A stretch of 54,975 nucleotides of DNA from BJGV01 sp964013575 (GTDB lineage: Bacteria > Pseudomonadota > Gammaproteobacteria > Burkholderiales > Nitrosomonadaceae): contig CAXGWP010000010.1 of NCBI GenBank assembly GCA_964013575.1, positions 1-54,975 of the forward strand, read 5' to 3'. A program made the position numbers and the translations under genes. Below, piece after piece: positions 24,847 through 33,472 of this stretch. Position 1 is the stretch's first letter. Each line of letters starts with the position of its first letter. Under the pieces are notes generated by a model that saw only the letters and a list, made by a program, of their open reading frames with translations, was not told the origin of the DNA and did no database searches.

Positions 24847-25293
24847 ATGATATGGAAACCAAATGTAACAGTAGCAGCAGTTATAAATAAAAATAATAAA
24901 TATTTATTAGTTGAAGAGAAAGCTATAAATGAAACACTCTACAACCAACCTGCTGGTCATTTAGAGCCAAATGAATCAATAATCCAGGCTGTAATTCGTG
25001 AAACATTAGAAGAAACACGCTACACTTTTACTCCAGAATGGTTATTAGGTATTTATAAATGGCACTCTTCTGCGAATGATACAACGTATTTGCGTTTCGC
25101 ATTTCTCGGAGATGCAATCTGCCATAACGATAATCTACCATTAGATGAGGACATAGAACGTGCAGTATGGTTAGACAAAAATGAAATTTATAACTTAGAA
25201 CACCGACACCGTAGTCCCCTAGTAATTAAGTGTATCAAGGATCATTTGGCAGGAAAACGATACTCTTTAAAGATTCTCTCTCACTATAAATGA
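24847..25293 (+). CDS. nudJ: Nudix hydrolase NudJ
   Basis: A 148-aa Nudix pyrophosphatase. In E. coli NudJ hydrolyses nucleoside tri- and diphosphates and hydroxymethylpyrimidine pyrophosphate. The Nudix box starts at G37: GHLEPNESIIQAVIRETLEE, then T-R-Y. The catalytic glutamates E52, E55 and E56 are present, but the usual glycine near the end of the box is arginine (R58). It ends four bases before mnmA, so the two form an operon, as in the E. coli nudJ-mnmA-hflD-purB cluster. Confidence 0.92.
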   Translation: MIWKPNVTVAAVINKNNKYLLVEEKAINETLYNQPAGHLEPNESIIQAVIRETLEETRYTFTPEWLLGIYKWHSSANDTTYLRFAFLGDAICHNDNLPLDEDIERAVWLDKNEIYNLEHRHRSPLVIKCIKDHLAGKRYSLKILSHYK

Positions 25294-25297
25294 AATA

Positions 25298-26374
25298 ATG
25301 AAAAAAAAACGTGTTGTAATAGGTATGTCTGGAGGGGTTGACTCATCCGTAGCCGCGCTTTTACTTAAACAACAAGGCTACGATGTTGTAGGTCTATTTA
25401 TGAAAAACTGGGAAGATGATGATACTGATAAGTATTGCTCTTCTAAACAAGACTTTATAGATGCTGCATCAGTTTGTGATGTCATAGAAATACCCTTAGA
25501 GGCAGTAAATTTCTCTGCAGAATACAAGGAAAAAGTATTTAGTAAATTCCTAGAAGAATACAAAATTGGAAGAACACCAAACCCTGACGTACTATGTAAT
25601 ACAGAAATCAAATTTAAGGCATTTCTTGACCATGCAATGAAACTTGGCGCACACCATATAGCAACTGGACACTATGCACAAATTAGAAAATTTAATGGTA
25701 TTTATCAATTACTCAAAGGTGAAGATGGAACAAAAGATCAAAGCTATTTCCTATATCAGCTGAACCAAGAGCAACTAACTAATACGCTATTCCCTATTGG
25801 ACATTTATATAAACGTGATGTACGCAAAATTGCCAGAGATAATAATTTACCTAACTCTTCTAAAAAAGATAGCACTGGTATTTGTTTTATTGGTGAGCGT
25901 CCATTTAGAGATTTTCTCAGACGTTATTTACCACATGAACCAGGAGATATACAAACTCTATCAGGAGAAATTATTGGTAAACATATAGGATTAATGTATT
26001 ACACTATTGGCCAACGACAAGGATTAGGAATAGGTGGAACAAAAAATAACCTTGATCAACCATGGTATGTCCTAGAAAAAAATATTGCCACAAACACACT
26101 GGTTGTAGTACAAGGTCATAATCACCCTGGATTATTCCAACCTACACTTTCTGCCTCAAATCTTACTTGGATAAGTGGAAAAGCACCAAAGTGTAAATGG
26201 GTTTATTCAGCAAAAACCCGTTACCGTCAAATTGATGCACCCTGCACTATAGAAAAGCTTAATAAAAATAAATGCCATATTGAGTTTGCACAACCTCAAT
26301 GGGCTATAACGCCTGGACAATCAGTAGTAATCTATGAAAGCAGAGTATGCTTAGGTGGCGGAATAATTACATAG
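25298..26374 (+). CDS. mnmA: tRNA 2-thiouridylase MnmA
   Basis: Inserts sulfur at C2 of the wobble uridine U34 in tRNA-Lys, tRNA-Glu and tRNA-Gln, using the TusE relay and ATP. At 358 aa it is of normal length. The PP-loop SGGVDSS (11-17) activates U34. The catalytic cysteines are C100 (VLCNTEIKF) and C196 (STGICFIGER). The tRNA-binding segment TGHYAQI and the beta-barrel C-domain (YYTIGQRQGLGIGG) are present. It is translationally close to nudJ. hflD, which follows mnmA in E. coli, is absent here; a YibF-like gene on the other strand separates it from purB. Confidence 0.97.
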   Translation: MKKKRVVIGMSGGVDSSVAALLLKQQGYDVVGLFMKNWEDDDTDKYCSSKQDFIDAASVCDVIEIPLEAVNFSAEYKEKVFSKFLEEYKIGRTPNPDVLCNTEIKFKAFLDHAMKLGAHHIATGHYAQIRKFNGIYQLLKGEDGTKDQSYFLYQLNQEQLTNTLFPIGHLYKRDVRKIARDNNLPNSSKKDSTGICFIGERPFRDFLRRYLPHEPGDIQTLSGEIIGKHIGLMYYTIGQRQGLGIGGTKNNLDQPWYVLEKNIATNTLVVVQGHNHPGLFQPTLSASNLTWISGKAPKCKWVYSAKTRYRQIDAPCTIEKLNKNKCHIEFAQPQWAITPGQSVVIYESRVCLGGGIIT

Positions 26375-26413
26375 TAAAATATGTAAAATTAATAGTTCCA
26401 ATAATTACTTTAC

Positions 26414-27028
26414 TTATGAATTAGGGTCCTTTGGTGCAGTTTCTATAAACGATGGCCTGTCTTCTAGCATATCGACTAAATTAGCTAAATTAGGAAACAT
26501 ACGCCACTGTATTTCTGGGAAACGAAAAGATAAATAGCTAAGAGTACAGCCTAATGCAATATCAGCCAAAGTATATACATTACCTTCACACCATTTCTTG
26601 TCACTTAGATCACGTGCTGCAACTTCAAGCCCCAGCATAACTTTTTTTTGCTGACGCGATATCCATTCTGTACTTTGTAATGAATCAGGCCTCCTACGTT
26701 CCAGAAAAATAGTACTAGCTGCATCGCATATCCCATCTGATAAGGCCTCCCATCGCTTTACCATACTACGTTCTCTATTAAATTCAGGTATCAGCCTTGA
26801 AACCGGATTGGCACTATCAAGATAGTCAACAATCACCCTTGAATCATATAATGTTGTGCCATCAGCTAAAATCAATACTGGCACTTTACTTAAAGGATTA
26901 TATTCAGTAACACGAGTTATTGAATCCCAGGGTATATCTACATCAAAGTCATAGACAATTCTTTTTTCTGACAAAACAACACGAACTTTTCGAACAAATG
27001 GACTAGTAAGTGACCCGACAAGCTTCAT
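26414..27028 (-). CDS. yibF: glutathione S-transferase-like protein (YibF type)
   Basis: ATG 27028 gives 204 aa, with GGAG seven bases upstream; a longer frame to 27052 lacks support. MKLVGSLTSPFVRKVRVVL closely resembles E. coli YibF (202 aa). The S9/F11 region replaces a catalytic Tyr/Cys. NPLSKVPVL has the cis-proline and YDSRVIVDYLD binds the gamma-glutamyl group. The C-domain carries YTLADIALGCTLSYLSFR. The function is not established; a glutathione-dependent role is inferred from the fold. It lies antisense between mnmA and purB. Confidence 0.9.
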   Translation of the reverse strand: MKLVGSLTSPFVRKVRVVLSEKRIVYDFDVDIPWDSITRVTEYNPLSKVPVLILADGTTLYDSRVIVDYLDSANPVSRLIPEFNRERSMVKRWEALSDGICDAASTIFLERRRPDSLQSTEWISRQQKKVMLGLEVAARDLSDKKWCEGNVYTLADIALGCTLSYLSFRFPEIQWRMFPNLANLVDMLEDRPSFIETAPKDPNS

Positions 27029-27149
27029 AATTCTCCAAATAACTTCTAACAAGGTTAAGTGCAGTATACCAATTTTCTATATTTTACAGCACATGCACAG
27101 GAATATTCTCAATTATGTTAAAATATATTGAAATCAGCTGAATAATGAT

Positions 27150-28532
27150 ATGAGCACTTTCTCTACCCTAACCTCCCTATCTCCCCTTGATGGACGCTAC
27201 CATAGCAAGCTTACCCCTTTACGCCCATATTTTAGTGAATTTGCCCTCATTCGCTATCGTGTACAAATAGAAATTAAATGGTTAAAAGCGTTAAGTCAGG
27301 AATCAACTATTACTGAAATTGTACCATTCTCATCTAATGCTATTACACTACTTGATGAACTAAGTGATAATTTCTCTGAACCTGATGGAGAAGCAATTAA
27401 ATCAATTGAAATTCATACTAATCATGATGTTAAGGCAATTGAATACTGGCTGAGAGAGAAAACAGCAAATAATATGGAGATCTCTAAAGTTACTGAATTC
27501 ATTCATTTCTCATGTACTTCTGAAGATATTAATAATCTCGCCTACGGTTTAATGATAAAACATAGCCGCGATCATATAATGCTACCTAATTTGAATAATA
27601 TTATTAAGACTCTTATTAATATGGCTCATGATCTAGCAGATATATCTATGTTAGGTCGTACTCATGGCCAACCAGCAACCCCAACAACTTTAGGAAAAGA
27701 ACTGGCAATTTTTGCACACCGATTACAAGAAGCGCATAAAGATCTTGCTGCCATTCAAATATTGGGTAAAATCAATGGAGCAGTTGGAAATTACAATGCG
27801 CACCTTACAGCATATCCAAATATGGATTGGGAAGACTTTGCGCAAACTTTTGTTAAAAAATTAGGATTAAAATTTAATCCCTATACTACTCAAATTGAAT
27901 CACATGATTCAATTGCTAGAATTTGTGACTCATATGCTCGTATAAATACTATATTACTCGACCTTAATCGGGATATGTGGGGATATATTTCCTTAGGATA
28001 TTTCAAGCAAAGAATCAAGGAGTCTGAGGTTGGCTCTTCAACTATGCCACATAAAGTAAATCCAATTGATTTTGAAAACTCTGAAGGTAATTTAGGCATT
28101 GCAAATGCGTTACTCAGATACCTAAGTGATAAGTTACCAGTATCACGCTGGCAACGGGATTTAACAGATTCAACCGTACTACGTAACATAAGCGTAGCGC
28201 TAGGCCATACCCTATTATCATATAAAGCATGTAATAAAGGACTAAAAAAACTAGAATCTAACCCAAACCAAATATCTGCAGATCTAAGAGATTCATGGGC
28301 AATCCTAGCAGAGCCAATTCAAACAGTTATGCGCCGCTATGGTTTACCTAATCCTTATGAGCAACTAAAAGAATTAACTAGAGGAAAAGAAAGTATCTCT
28401 AAAAAAGAAATACATGAATTTATTAATAGCCTCACCATTCCCGTAAATGAAAAAAAACGATTGCTTAATCTAACTCCTGATAGTTATATTGGCAAGGCTG
28501 CTAAATTAGCTCGTAATATTTCAAATAAATAG
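27150..28532 (+). CDS. purB: adenylosuccinate lyase PurB
   Basis: Catalyses two beta-eliminations releasing fumarate in purine synthesis, from SAICAR and from adenylosuccinate. The 460 residues match the E. coli type (456 aa), which is longer than the Bacillus type. Motifs seen are SPLDGRYHSK at the N-terminus, FIHFSCTSEDINN, GRTHGQPATPTTLGKE, and the fumarase/aspartase signature SSTMPHKVNPIDFENSEGN with the flexible catalytic loop. It stands alone, about 120 bases after the YibF-like gene, and precedes the heat-shock cluster. Confidence 0.97.
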   Translation: MSTFSTLTSLSPLDGRYHSKLTPLRPYFSEFALIRYRVQIEIKWLKALSQESTITEIVPFSSNAITLLDELSDNFSEPDGEAIKSIEIHTNHDVKAIEYWLREKTANNMEISKVTEFIHFSCTSEDINNLAYGLMIKHSRDHIMLPNLNNIIKTLINMAHDLADISMLGRTHGQPATPTTLGKELAIFAHRLQEAHKDLAAIQILGKINGAVGNYNAHLTAYPNMDWEDFAQTFVKKLGLKFNPYTTQIESHDSIARICDSYARINTILLDLNRDMWGYISLGYFKQRIKESEVGSSTMPHKVNPIDFENSEGNLGIANALLRYLSDKLPVSRWQRDLTDSTVLRNISVALGHTLLSYKACNKGLKKLESNPNQISADLRDSWAILAEPIQTVMRRYGLPNPYEQLKELTRGKESISKKEIHEFINSLTIPVNEKKRLLNLTPDSYIGKAAKLARNISNK

Positions 28533-28655
28533 TAGCCTATTAATTTTTATCTAAAATATATCTATACTATTAAAAGTATATGTTATAAACATTACAACGA
28601 ATACCTTCTCCAAAAATAAAAACAATAACTAAATAATAAATATTTCATCTATTAT

Positions 28656-28682
28656 ATTGAAATTCAAAAATTCACCCCAACT
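28656..28682 (+). promoter_or_regulatory. candidate sigma-32 promoter of grpE
   Basis: ATTGAA (28656-28661), a 13-base spacer and CCCCAACT (28675-28682) match the heat-shock sigma consensus CTTGAA-N13/14-CCCCATnT at most positions. The grpE ATG follows about 30 bases later. No CIRCE element is visible, consistent with sigma-32 control. Confidence 0.6.
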
Positions 28683-28713
28683 TGTCTCCCAAAGCAATTA
28701 GGAGAAAATATTT

Positions 28714-29277
28714 ATGGAAAATTCAGATTTAAATCAACCAGAAACTACTGAAATTAAAGATAATATTAAAGAATCTTCTGAAGATAATGATGAACATACT
28801 CCAGAAGAAACAGAGCCAAGTATAGAAGAATTACTTAAGAAATCGGAGCTTATAGCCGCAGAGCATCATGATGCTTGGTTACGTGCTAAAGCAGATTCAG
28901 AAAATATACGAAAAAGAGCTCAATCTGATATCGCAAATGCACATAAATATGCTATTGAAAATTTTTCTACTGAGTTATTAACAGTTATGGATAGTCTAGA
29001 AGCGGCAATGGCTGTTAAAAATGCTACAGTAAAAGATTTTAAGAACGGCATGGAACTAACTCTAAAGCAATTAACTTCTACTTTTACAAAATTTAACATT
29101 AAAGTCATTAATCCAGAGGGAGAAAAATTTGATCCTCATCAACATCAAGCTATGAGCACAGTAGACTCTGACCTTGCTCCAAATACTATAGTCAATGTAA
29201 TGCAGAAAGGCTACATATTAAATGACAGAATAATCAGACCGGCACTTGTAACTGTCTCAAAGACTAAAGACACTTGA
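28714..29277 (+). CDS. grpE: nucleotide exchange factor GrpE
   Basis: Releases ADP from DnaK to restart the chaperone cycle. The 187-aa protein begins with an acidic, disordered stretch (about 1-40), then a long coiled-coil helix with AWLRAKADSENIRKRAQSD, then the beta-rich head. The family signature NPEGEKFDPHQHQAMS and the end GYILNDRIIRPALVTVSK are intact. AGGAG precedes ATG 28714. It is upstream of dnaK and dnaJ; its stop codon lies within the -35 box of the candidate dnaK heat-shock promoter. Confidence 0.97.
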   Translation: MENSDLNQPETTEIKDNIKESSEDNDEHTPEETEPSIEELLKKSELIAAEHHDAWLRAKADSENIRKRAQSDIANAHKYAIENFSTELLTVMDSLEAAMAVKNATVKDFKNGMELTLKQLTSTFTKFNIKVINPEGEKFDPHQHQAMSTVDSDLAPNTIVNVMQKGYILNDRIIRPALVTVSKTKDT

Positions 29278-29300
29278 AATTACTGTCTAAGGCCCCACTT
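29273..29300 (+). promoter_or_regulatory. sigma-32 promoter of dnaK
   Basis: CTTGAA (29273-29278), a 14-base spacer and CCCCACTT (29293-29300) are a near-perfect heat-shock promoter. The -35 contains the grpE stop codon TGA (29275-29277). dnaK starts 45 bases further on, so dnaK can be induced independently of grpE. Confidence 0.8.
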
Positions 29301-29344
29301 GTATATTTATAGACTTGTGGCACTAACGTTAAAAGGAATAAATT

Positions 29345-31285
29345 ATGGCAAAAATTATAGGTATTGATCTTGGAACTACCAATTCTTGTGTATCTGTTAT
29401 GGAGAATGGCAAGCCTAAAGTTATAGAAAATTCTGAAGGAACAAGAACTACTCCTTCCATCGTTGCTTATACTGAAGATAAAGAGATTTTAGTAGGCGCT
29501 TCTGCTAAGCGCCAAGCGGTCACAAACCCAAAAAATACAATATTTGCCGCTAAAAGATTGATTGGCCGTCGCTTTGACGAAGATATGGTTCAAAAGGACA
29601 AAAAAATAGTACCTTATAGCATTATTAAAGCAGATAACAATGACGCCTGGGTAGAAGTGCGTGGCCAAAAAATAGCGCCTCCTGAAATATCAGCACAAGT
29701 TCTAATGAAAATGAAAAAAACAGCTGAGGATTATTTAGGCGAATCTGTAACAGAAGCAGTGATCACGGTTCCTGCTTATTTTAATGACTCACAGCGTCAA
29801 GCTACTAAAGATGCTGGGCGTATTGCTGGATTAGAAGTAAAACGTATTATAAATGAGCCAACTGCCGCTGCTCTAGCTTTTGGTATGGATAAAAAAGAAG
29901 GGGATCGTAAAGTTGCTGTTTATGATCTAGGTGGAGGCACTTTTGATATATCCATAATTGAAATTGCAGAAATTGAGGGAGAACATCAGTTTGAAGTATT
30001 AGCAACTAATGGTGACACTTTCCTTGGTGGAGAAGACTTTGATCTACGTATCATTGAATATCTTGTTGATGAATTCAAAAAAGAAAGTGGTGTCGATCTC
30101 AAGAAGGATATGATTGCTCTACAACGCCTTAAAGACGCTGCAGAAAAAGCTAAAATTGAACTATCTTCTAGCCAACAAACTGAAGTCAATCTTCCCTATA
30201 TTACAGCAGACTCTTCAGGGCCTAAACATTTAGCAGTTAAGATTACTCGCTCCAAACTAGAAAGCTTAGTTGAAGACCTAGTAGAAAAAACAACAGAGCC
30301 ATGCCTTATTGCTATGAAAGATGCGGGTGTGAAGAACGATGGAATTGATGACATTATTATAGTAGGCGGACAATCTAGGATGCCTAAAGTACAAGAAAAA
30401 GTTAAGGATATTTTTGGGAAAGAAGCTCGAAAAGATGTAAATCCAGATGAGGCAGTAGCACTAGGTGCTGCTATCCAAGGTGGTGTATTACAAGGTGATG
30501 TAAAAGATGTACTACTATTAGATGTCACTCCTCTATCATTAGGTATTGAAACTATGGGTAGTGTAATGACTAAACTTATCAAGAAAAATACAACTATTCC
30601 AACTAAAGCGCAGCAAGTATTTTCTACAGCTGAAGATAATCAATCTGCCGTGACAATTCATGTGCTGCAAGGTGAACGGGAAATGGCCTCTGGGAATAAA
30701 AGTTTAGGACAGTTTAACCTAACTGATATCCCTCCTGCACCAAGAGGAATGCCTCAAATTGAAGTTGCTTTTGATATTGATGCTAACGGCATTCTAAACG
30801 TATCAGCAAAGGACAAAGCAACAGGAAAAGAAAATAAAATCAAGATACAAGCAAGTTCAGGGCTATCAGATGAAGAAGTAGAAAGCATGGTAAAAGATGC
30901 AGAAGCTCATGCTGAAGAAGATAAGAAAGCATTAGAACTTGTTACGGCTCGTAACCAATGTGATGCACTTATTCATTCTGTTAAGAAAACTTTAGCTGAA
31001 CATGGAGAGAAGCTTGAGGGAGATGAAAAATCTAAGATTGAAACTGCATTGAAAGAAGCTGAAGATGCGTTAAAATCTGATAATAAAGATAGTATTGATG
31101 CAAAAACTCAATCATTAGCTGAAGCTTCTCAGAAACTTACAGAAAAAATGATGGCACAAGAACAGGCTAAACAACAGGCTCAACCAGGTAATAATACACC
31201 ACCACCAAATAATGAAGGAAGCAAAGACAAGTCAGAAGGTGATGTAGTAGATGCTGAATTTGAGGAAGTAAAAGATAAAAAATAG
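29345..31285 (+). CDS. dnaK: molecular chaperone DnaK (Hsp70)
   Basis: ATP-driven chaperone for folding, disaggregation and sigma-32 turnover. The 646-aa length is normal (E. coli 638). The nucleotide-binding domain has GIDLGTTNSCVSV, the IINEPTAAALAFG hinge, DLGGGTFDIS and IVGGQSRMPKVQ. A linker ending in DVLLLDVTPLSLG leads to the peptide-binding beta-sandwich and helical lid. The disordered tail is Gln/Asn/Pro-rich and ends with DVVDAEFEEVKDKK, the conserved EEV-like end. AAAAGGA precedes ATG 29345. Confidence 0.99.
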   Translation: MAKIIGIDLGTTNSCVSVMENGKPKVIENSEGTRTTPSIVAYTEDKEILVGASAKRQAVTNPKNTIFAAKRLIGRRFDEDMVQKDKKIVPYSIIKADNNDAWVEVRGQKIAPPEISAQVLMKMKKTAEDYLGESVTEAVITVPAYFNDSQRQATKDAGRIAGLEVKRIINEPTAAALAFGMDKKEGDRKVAVYDLGGGTFDISIIEIAEIEGEHQFEVLATNGDTFLGGEDFDLRIIEYLVDEFKKESGVDLKKDMIALQRLKDAAEKAKIELSSSQQTEVNLPYITADSSGPKHLAVKITRSKLESLVEDLVEKTTEPCLIAMKDAGVKNDGIDDIIIVGGQSRMPKVQEKVKDIFGKEARKDVNPDEAVALGAAIQGGVLQGDVKDVLLLDVTPLSLGIETMGSVMTKLIKKNTTIPTKAQQVFSTAEDNQSAVTIHVLQGEREMASGNKSLGQFNLTDIPPAPRGMPQIEVAFDIDANGILNVSAKDKATGKENKIKIQASSGLSDEEVESMVKDAEAHAEEDKKALELVTARNQCDALIHSVKKTLAEHGEKLEGDEKSKIETALKEAEDALKSDNKDSIDAKTQSLAEASQKLTEKMMAQEQAKQQAQPGNNTPPPNNEGSKDKSEGDVVDAEFEEVKDKK

Positions 31286-31314
31286 ATAAGTATTGGAGGC
31301 TATAATAAACATAG

Positions 31315-31347
31315 AGGCATGGGAAAATAGTCATACATCTCATGCCT
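31315..31347 (+). terminator. hairpin between dnaK and dnaJ
   Basis: AGGCATGGGA and TCTCATGCCT pair over ten positions (one G-U) around a 13-base loop, 30 bases past the dnaK stop. The downstream sequence ATTCTACATTTTC is only moderately T-rich. It may attenuate transcription so that less dnaJ than dnaK is made, or protect the dnaK mRNA end. Confidence 0.5.
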
Positions 31348-31439
31348 ATTCTACATTTTCAACATTTAGTAGAAAAATATCCAAAATTATTTAGTATGAA
31401 TTAGTCTCTTTCAATGTAAAAACACCCAATAATATTTAT

Positions 31440-32546
31440 ATGAATAAGCGTGACTACTATGATGTACTAGGCGTTAGCCGTGACGCCGGGGATGATGAAA
31501 TTAAAAAAGTCTATCGTAAACTTGCGATGGAACATCACCCAGACCGCAATCCAGATAACCCCAAATCAGAGGAATTATTTAAAGAGGCTAAAGAGGCCTA
31601 TGAAATACTATCAGATCCTAATAAACGTATGGCCTACGACCAACAAGGGCATGCTGGTGTAGATCCAAGTATGACAGGCAGCCAGTCTCATGGATTTTCA
31701 GATACTTTTGGTGATATTTTTGGTGATATTTTTGGCAACCAAGGCAGCCAGTCTAGCGCATATCGCGGTGCAGATTTACGCTATAATATGGAAATTACTT
31801 TAGAGCAGTCAGCCCGAGGAACTGAAACTAAAATACGAGTCCCTACTATGGATGCGTGTAGTGCCTGCCATGGTAGTGGAGCAAAAAGAGGCACCTCTCC
31901 CTCCTCCTGCCCAACCTGTAATGGCCATGGCCAAGTAAGAATGCAACAAGGTTTTTTTTCTATCCAACAGACTTGTCCGAAATGCCATGGTAGTGGGAAA
32001 TTTGTATCAACTCCCTGTGGACAATGTCATGGTGAAGGACGCATTAAACAACATAAAACATTATCTGTAAAAATCCCTGCTGGGGTAGATGATGGTGATA
32101 GAATTCGCTTAAGTGGAGAAGGTGAAGCTGGAACTAATGGTGGTCCATCAGGTGATCTATATGTTGTTGTTAACCTCTTAGCACACTCTGTTTTTAAACG
32201 AGACGTTAATGATTTACATTGTGAAATGCCAATTAGTTTTACTACAGCTGCACTGGGAGGAGAACTTGAAGTTCCTACAATTGATGGCTATGCAAAAATT
32301 AAAGTCCCATCTGAAACTCAAAGCGGAAAAGTATTTCGTTTACGTGGAAAAGGTATTAAAGGTATTCGTAGCCACTCTCATGGAGATTTATTATGTCATT
32401 TGATGGTAGAAACACCAGTTAAATTAACAACCAGACAAAAAGAGATACTTCAGGAACTTGAGGAGTTAAATCAAGAAGATAGCTCTAGGCATAGTCCCCG
32501 TACAAGATCTTGGGTAAATAAGGTTCGTGAATTCTTCACTGAATAG
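31440..32546 (+). CDS. dnaJ: co-chaperone DnaJ (Hsp40)
   Basis: Stimulates DnaK ATPase activity and delivers substrates. The 368-aa protein has a J domain (1-70) with HPD at 33-35 and a glycine/phenylalanine-rich linker in which FGDIFGDIFG is a small tandem duplication. The zinc domain has four repeats: CSACHGSG, CPTCNGHG, CPKCHGSG and CGQCHGEG. Two beta-sandwich substrate domains follow. It is third after grpE and dnaK, about 150 bases downstream of dnaK. ATG 31440 lacks a clear ribosome site, which would limit its expression. Confidence 0.98.
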   Translation: MNKRDYYDVLGVSRDAGDDEIKKVYRKLAMEHHPDRNPDNPKSEELFKEAKEAYEILSDPNKRMAYDQQGHAGVDPSMTGSQSHGFSDTFGDIFGDIFGNQGSQSSAYRGADLRYNMEITLEQSARGTETKIRVPTMDACSACHGSGAKRGTSPSSCPTCNGHGQVRMQQGFFSIQQTCPKCHGSGKFVSTPCGQCHGEGRIKQHKTLSVKIPAGVDDGDRIRLSGEGEAGTNGGPSGDLYVVVNLLAHSVFKRDVNDLHCEMPISFTTAALGGELEVPTIDGYAKIKVPSETQSGKVFRLRGKGIKGIRSHSHGDLLCHLMVETPVKLTTRQKEILQELEELNQEDSSRHSPRTRSWVNKVREFFTE

Positions 32547-32597
32547 CAGGAAACTCTATCAATATCTATTTATATAAGAATAATTCTACTATATGTA

Positions 32598-32615
32598 AGC
32601 TAAGTATACTTAGCT
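32598..32615. repeat. perfect 18-bp palindrome after dnaJ
   Basis: AGCTAAGTATACTTAGCT is its own reverse complement. As RNA it forms a 7-bp stem with a TATA loop but no T-tract follows on the plus strand. It lies 50 bases after the dnaJ stop, upstream of the TIR-like gene, and might be an operator or a weak terminator. Confidence 0.5.
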
Positions 32616-32805
32616 CAAAAAACATAAAAGAGAGAGCCCAAAATGACTATTCTTTATAACTATAATACCCATACTCCAACCATATGCAAATTAAAGCATT
32701 AGTTTTGAAATAAGCTATAATCTAACTAAGATTTCTTTGCAATCTAGCTAATCACACTTAAAATATAGTTTTCTAAATATAACTTTCTTATCAAAGGAAA
32801 ATAGT

Positions 32806-33198
32806 ATGTCATCAATTAATAAAGTATTTTTAAGTTTTGCACTAAGAGATGTGGATCTCCGTGACAACCTTATAGAACAGGTAAATAATGAGAATACACC
32901 GTATTCATTAGAATATTTAGCAAAAAAAGCATCCTGGGATCCTTCTTGGAAAGAAGAATGTCAATCAAAGGTCTCAGAGTGTAAAGGCGTAATTGCATTA
33001 ATTACAAATCAAATTATAAGAGCTGATGGCCAACGCTGGGAGATAGAGTGTGCCTACGAAGCAAAATTACCAGTTCTTTTATTACAAGGGAGACCTGAAA
33101 AATTAGCAAAAACACTACCTGCAATTGTTGACGATAAAGAATTTATTGACTGGACCTTACCAAACATTATGGCATTTCTTAATAAACTATCAAAGTAA
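32806..33198 (+). CDS. small TIR-like (ThsB/DUF1863-type) domain protein
   Basis: A 130-aa stand-alone domain. The first strand KVFLSFALRDVDLRDNLIEQ, then DPSWKEECQSKVSECKGVIALIT, then RWEIECAYEAKLPVLLL follow the order of a flavodoxin-like TIR domain of the MTH538/ThsB type. The W78-E79-I80-E81 segment corresponds to the helix that carries the catalytic glutamate in TIR NADases. AAAGGA precedes ATG 32806. There is no signal peptide or membrane segment. No Thoeris ThsA, STING, Argonaute or other known partner is visible nearby. It could be a defence sensor that makes a cyclic-ADP-ribose-type signal, or a housekeeping TIR-like protein. Fold assignment by eye only. Confidence 0.65.
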   Translation: MSSINKVFLSFALRDVDLRDNLIEQVNNENTPYSLEYLAKKASWDPSWKEECQSKVSECKGVIALITNQIIRADGQRWEIECAYEAKLPVLLLQGRPEKLAKTLPAIVDDKEFIDWTLPNIMAFLNKLSK

Positions 33199-33472
33199 CC
33201 TATAAATACTAAAGTCATATAGAGGCAATAATTAAGGTTCTTTATATAAACCGGCAGGTGAGATACTGAATCTGAAATTAGAATTAAATAAGTATTGAAT
33301 TCCAAATAAATCCTAATTTTTAGGTGCCCAGGTTACTATTATTGTATAGCAGTATCATCTATTTATACCCCATGTTATTCTTGTCATCACTCTATTAATT
33401 CACTTATCCAATTAATTTAATTTTAACGTGACCTTAATCTGAAAAAACCTAATAAAATCTCGGAATTAATTA

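Noticed and set aside
32643..32702. 19-codon ORF (MTILYNYNTHTPTICKLKH) with GAGAG upstream
   Set aside because: It is too short, with no similarity and no attenuator-like structure next to it. In AT-rich gaps such frames arise by chance.
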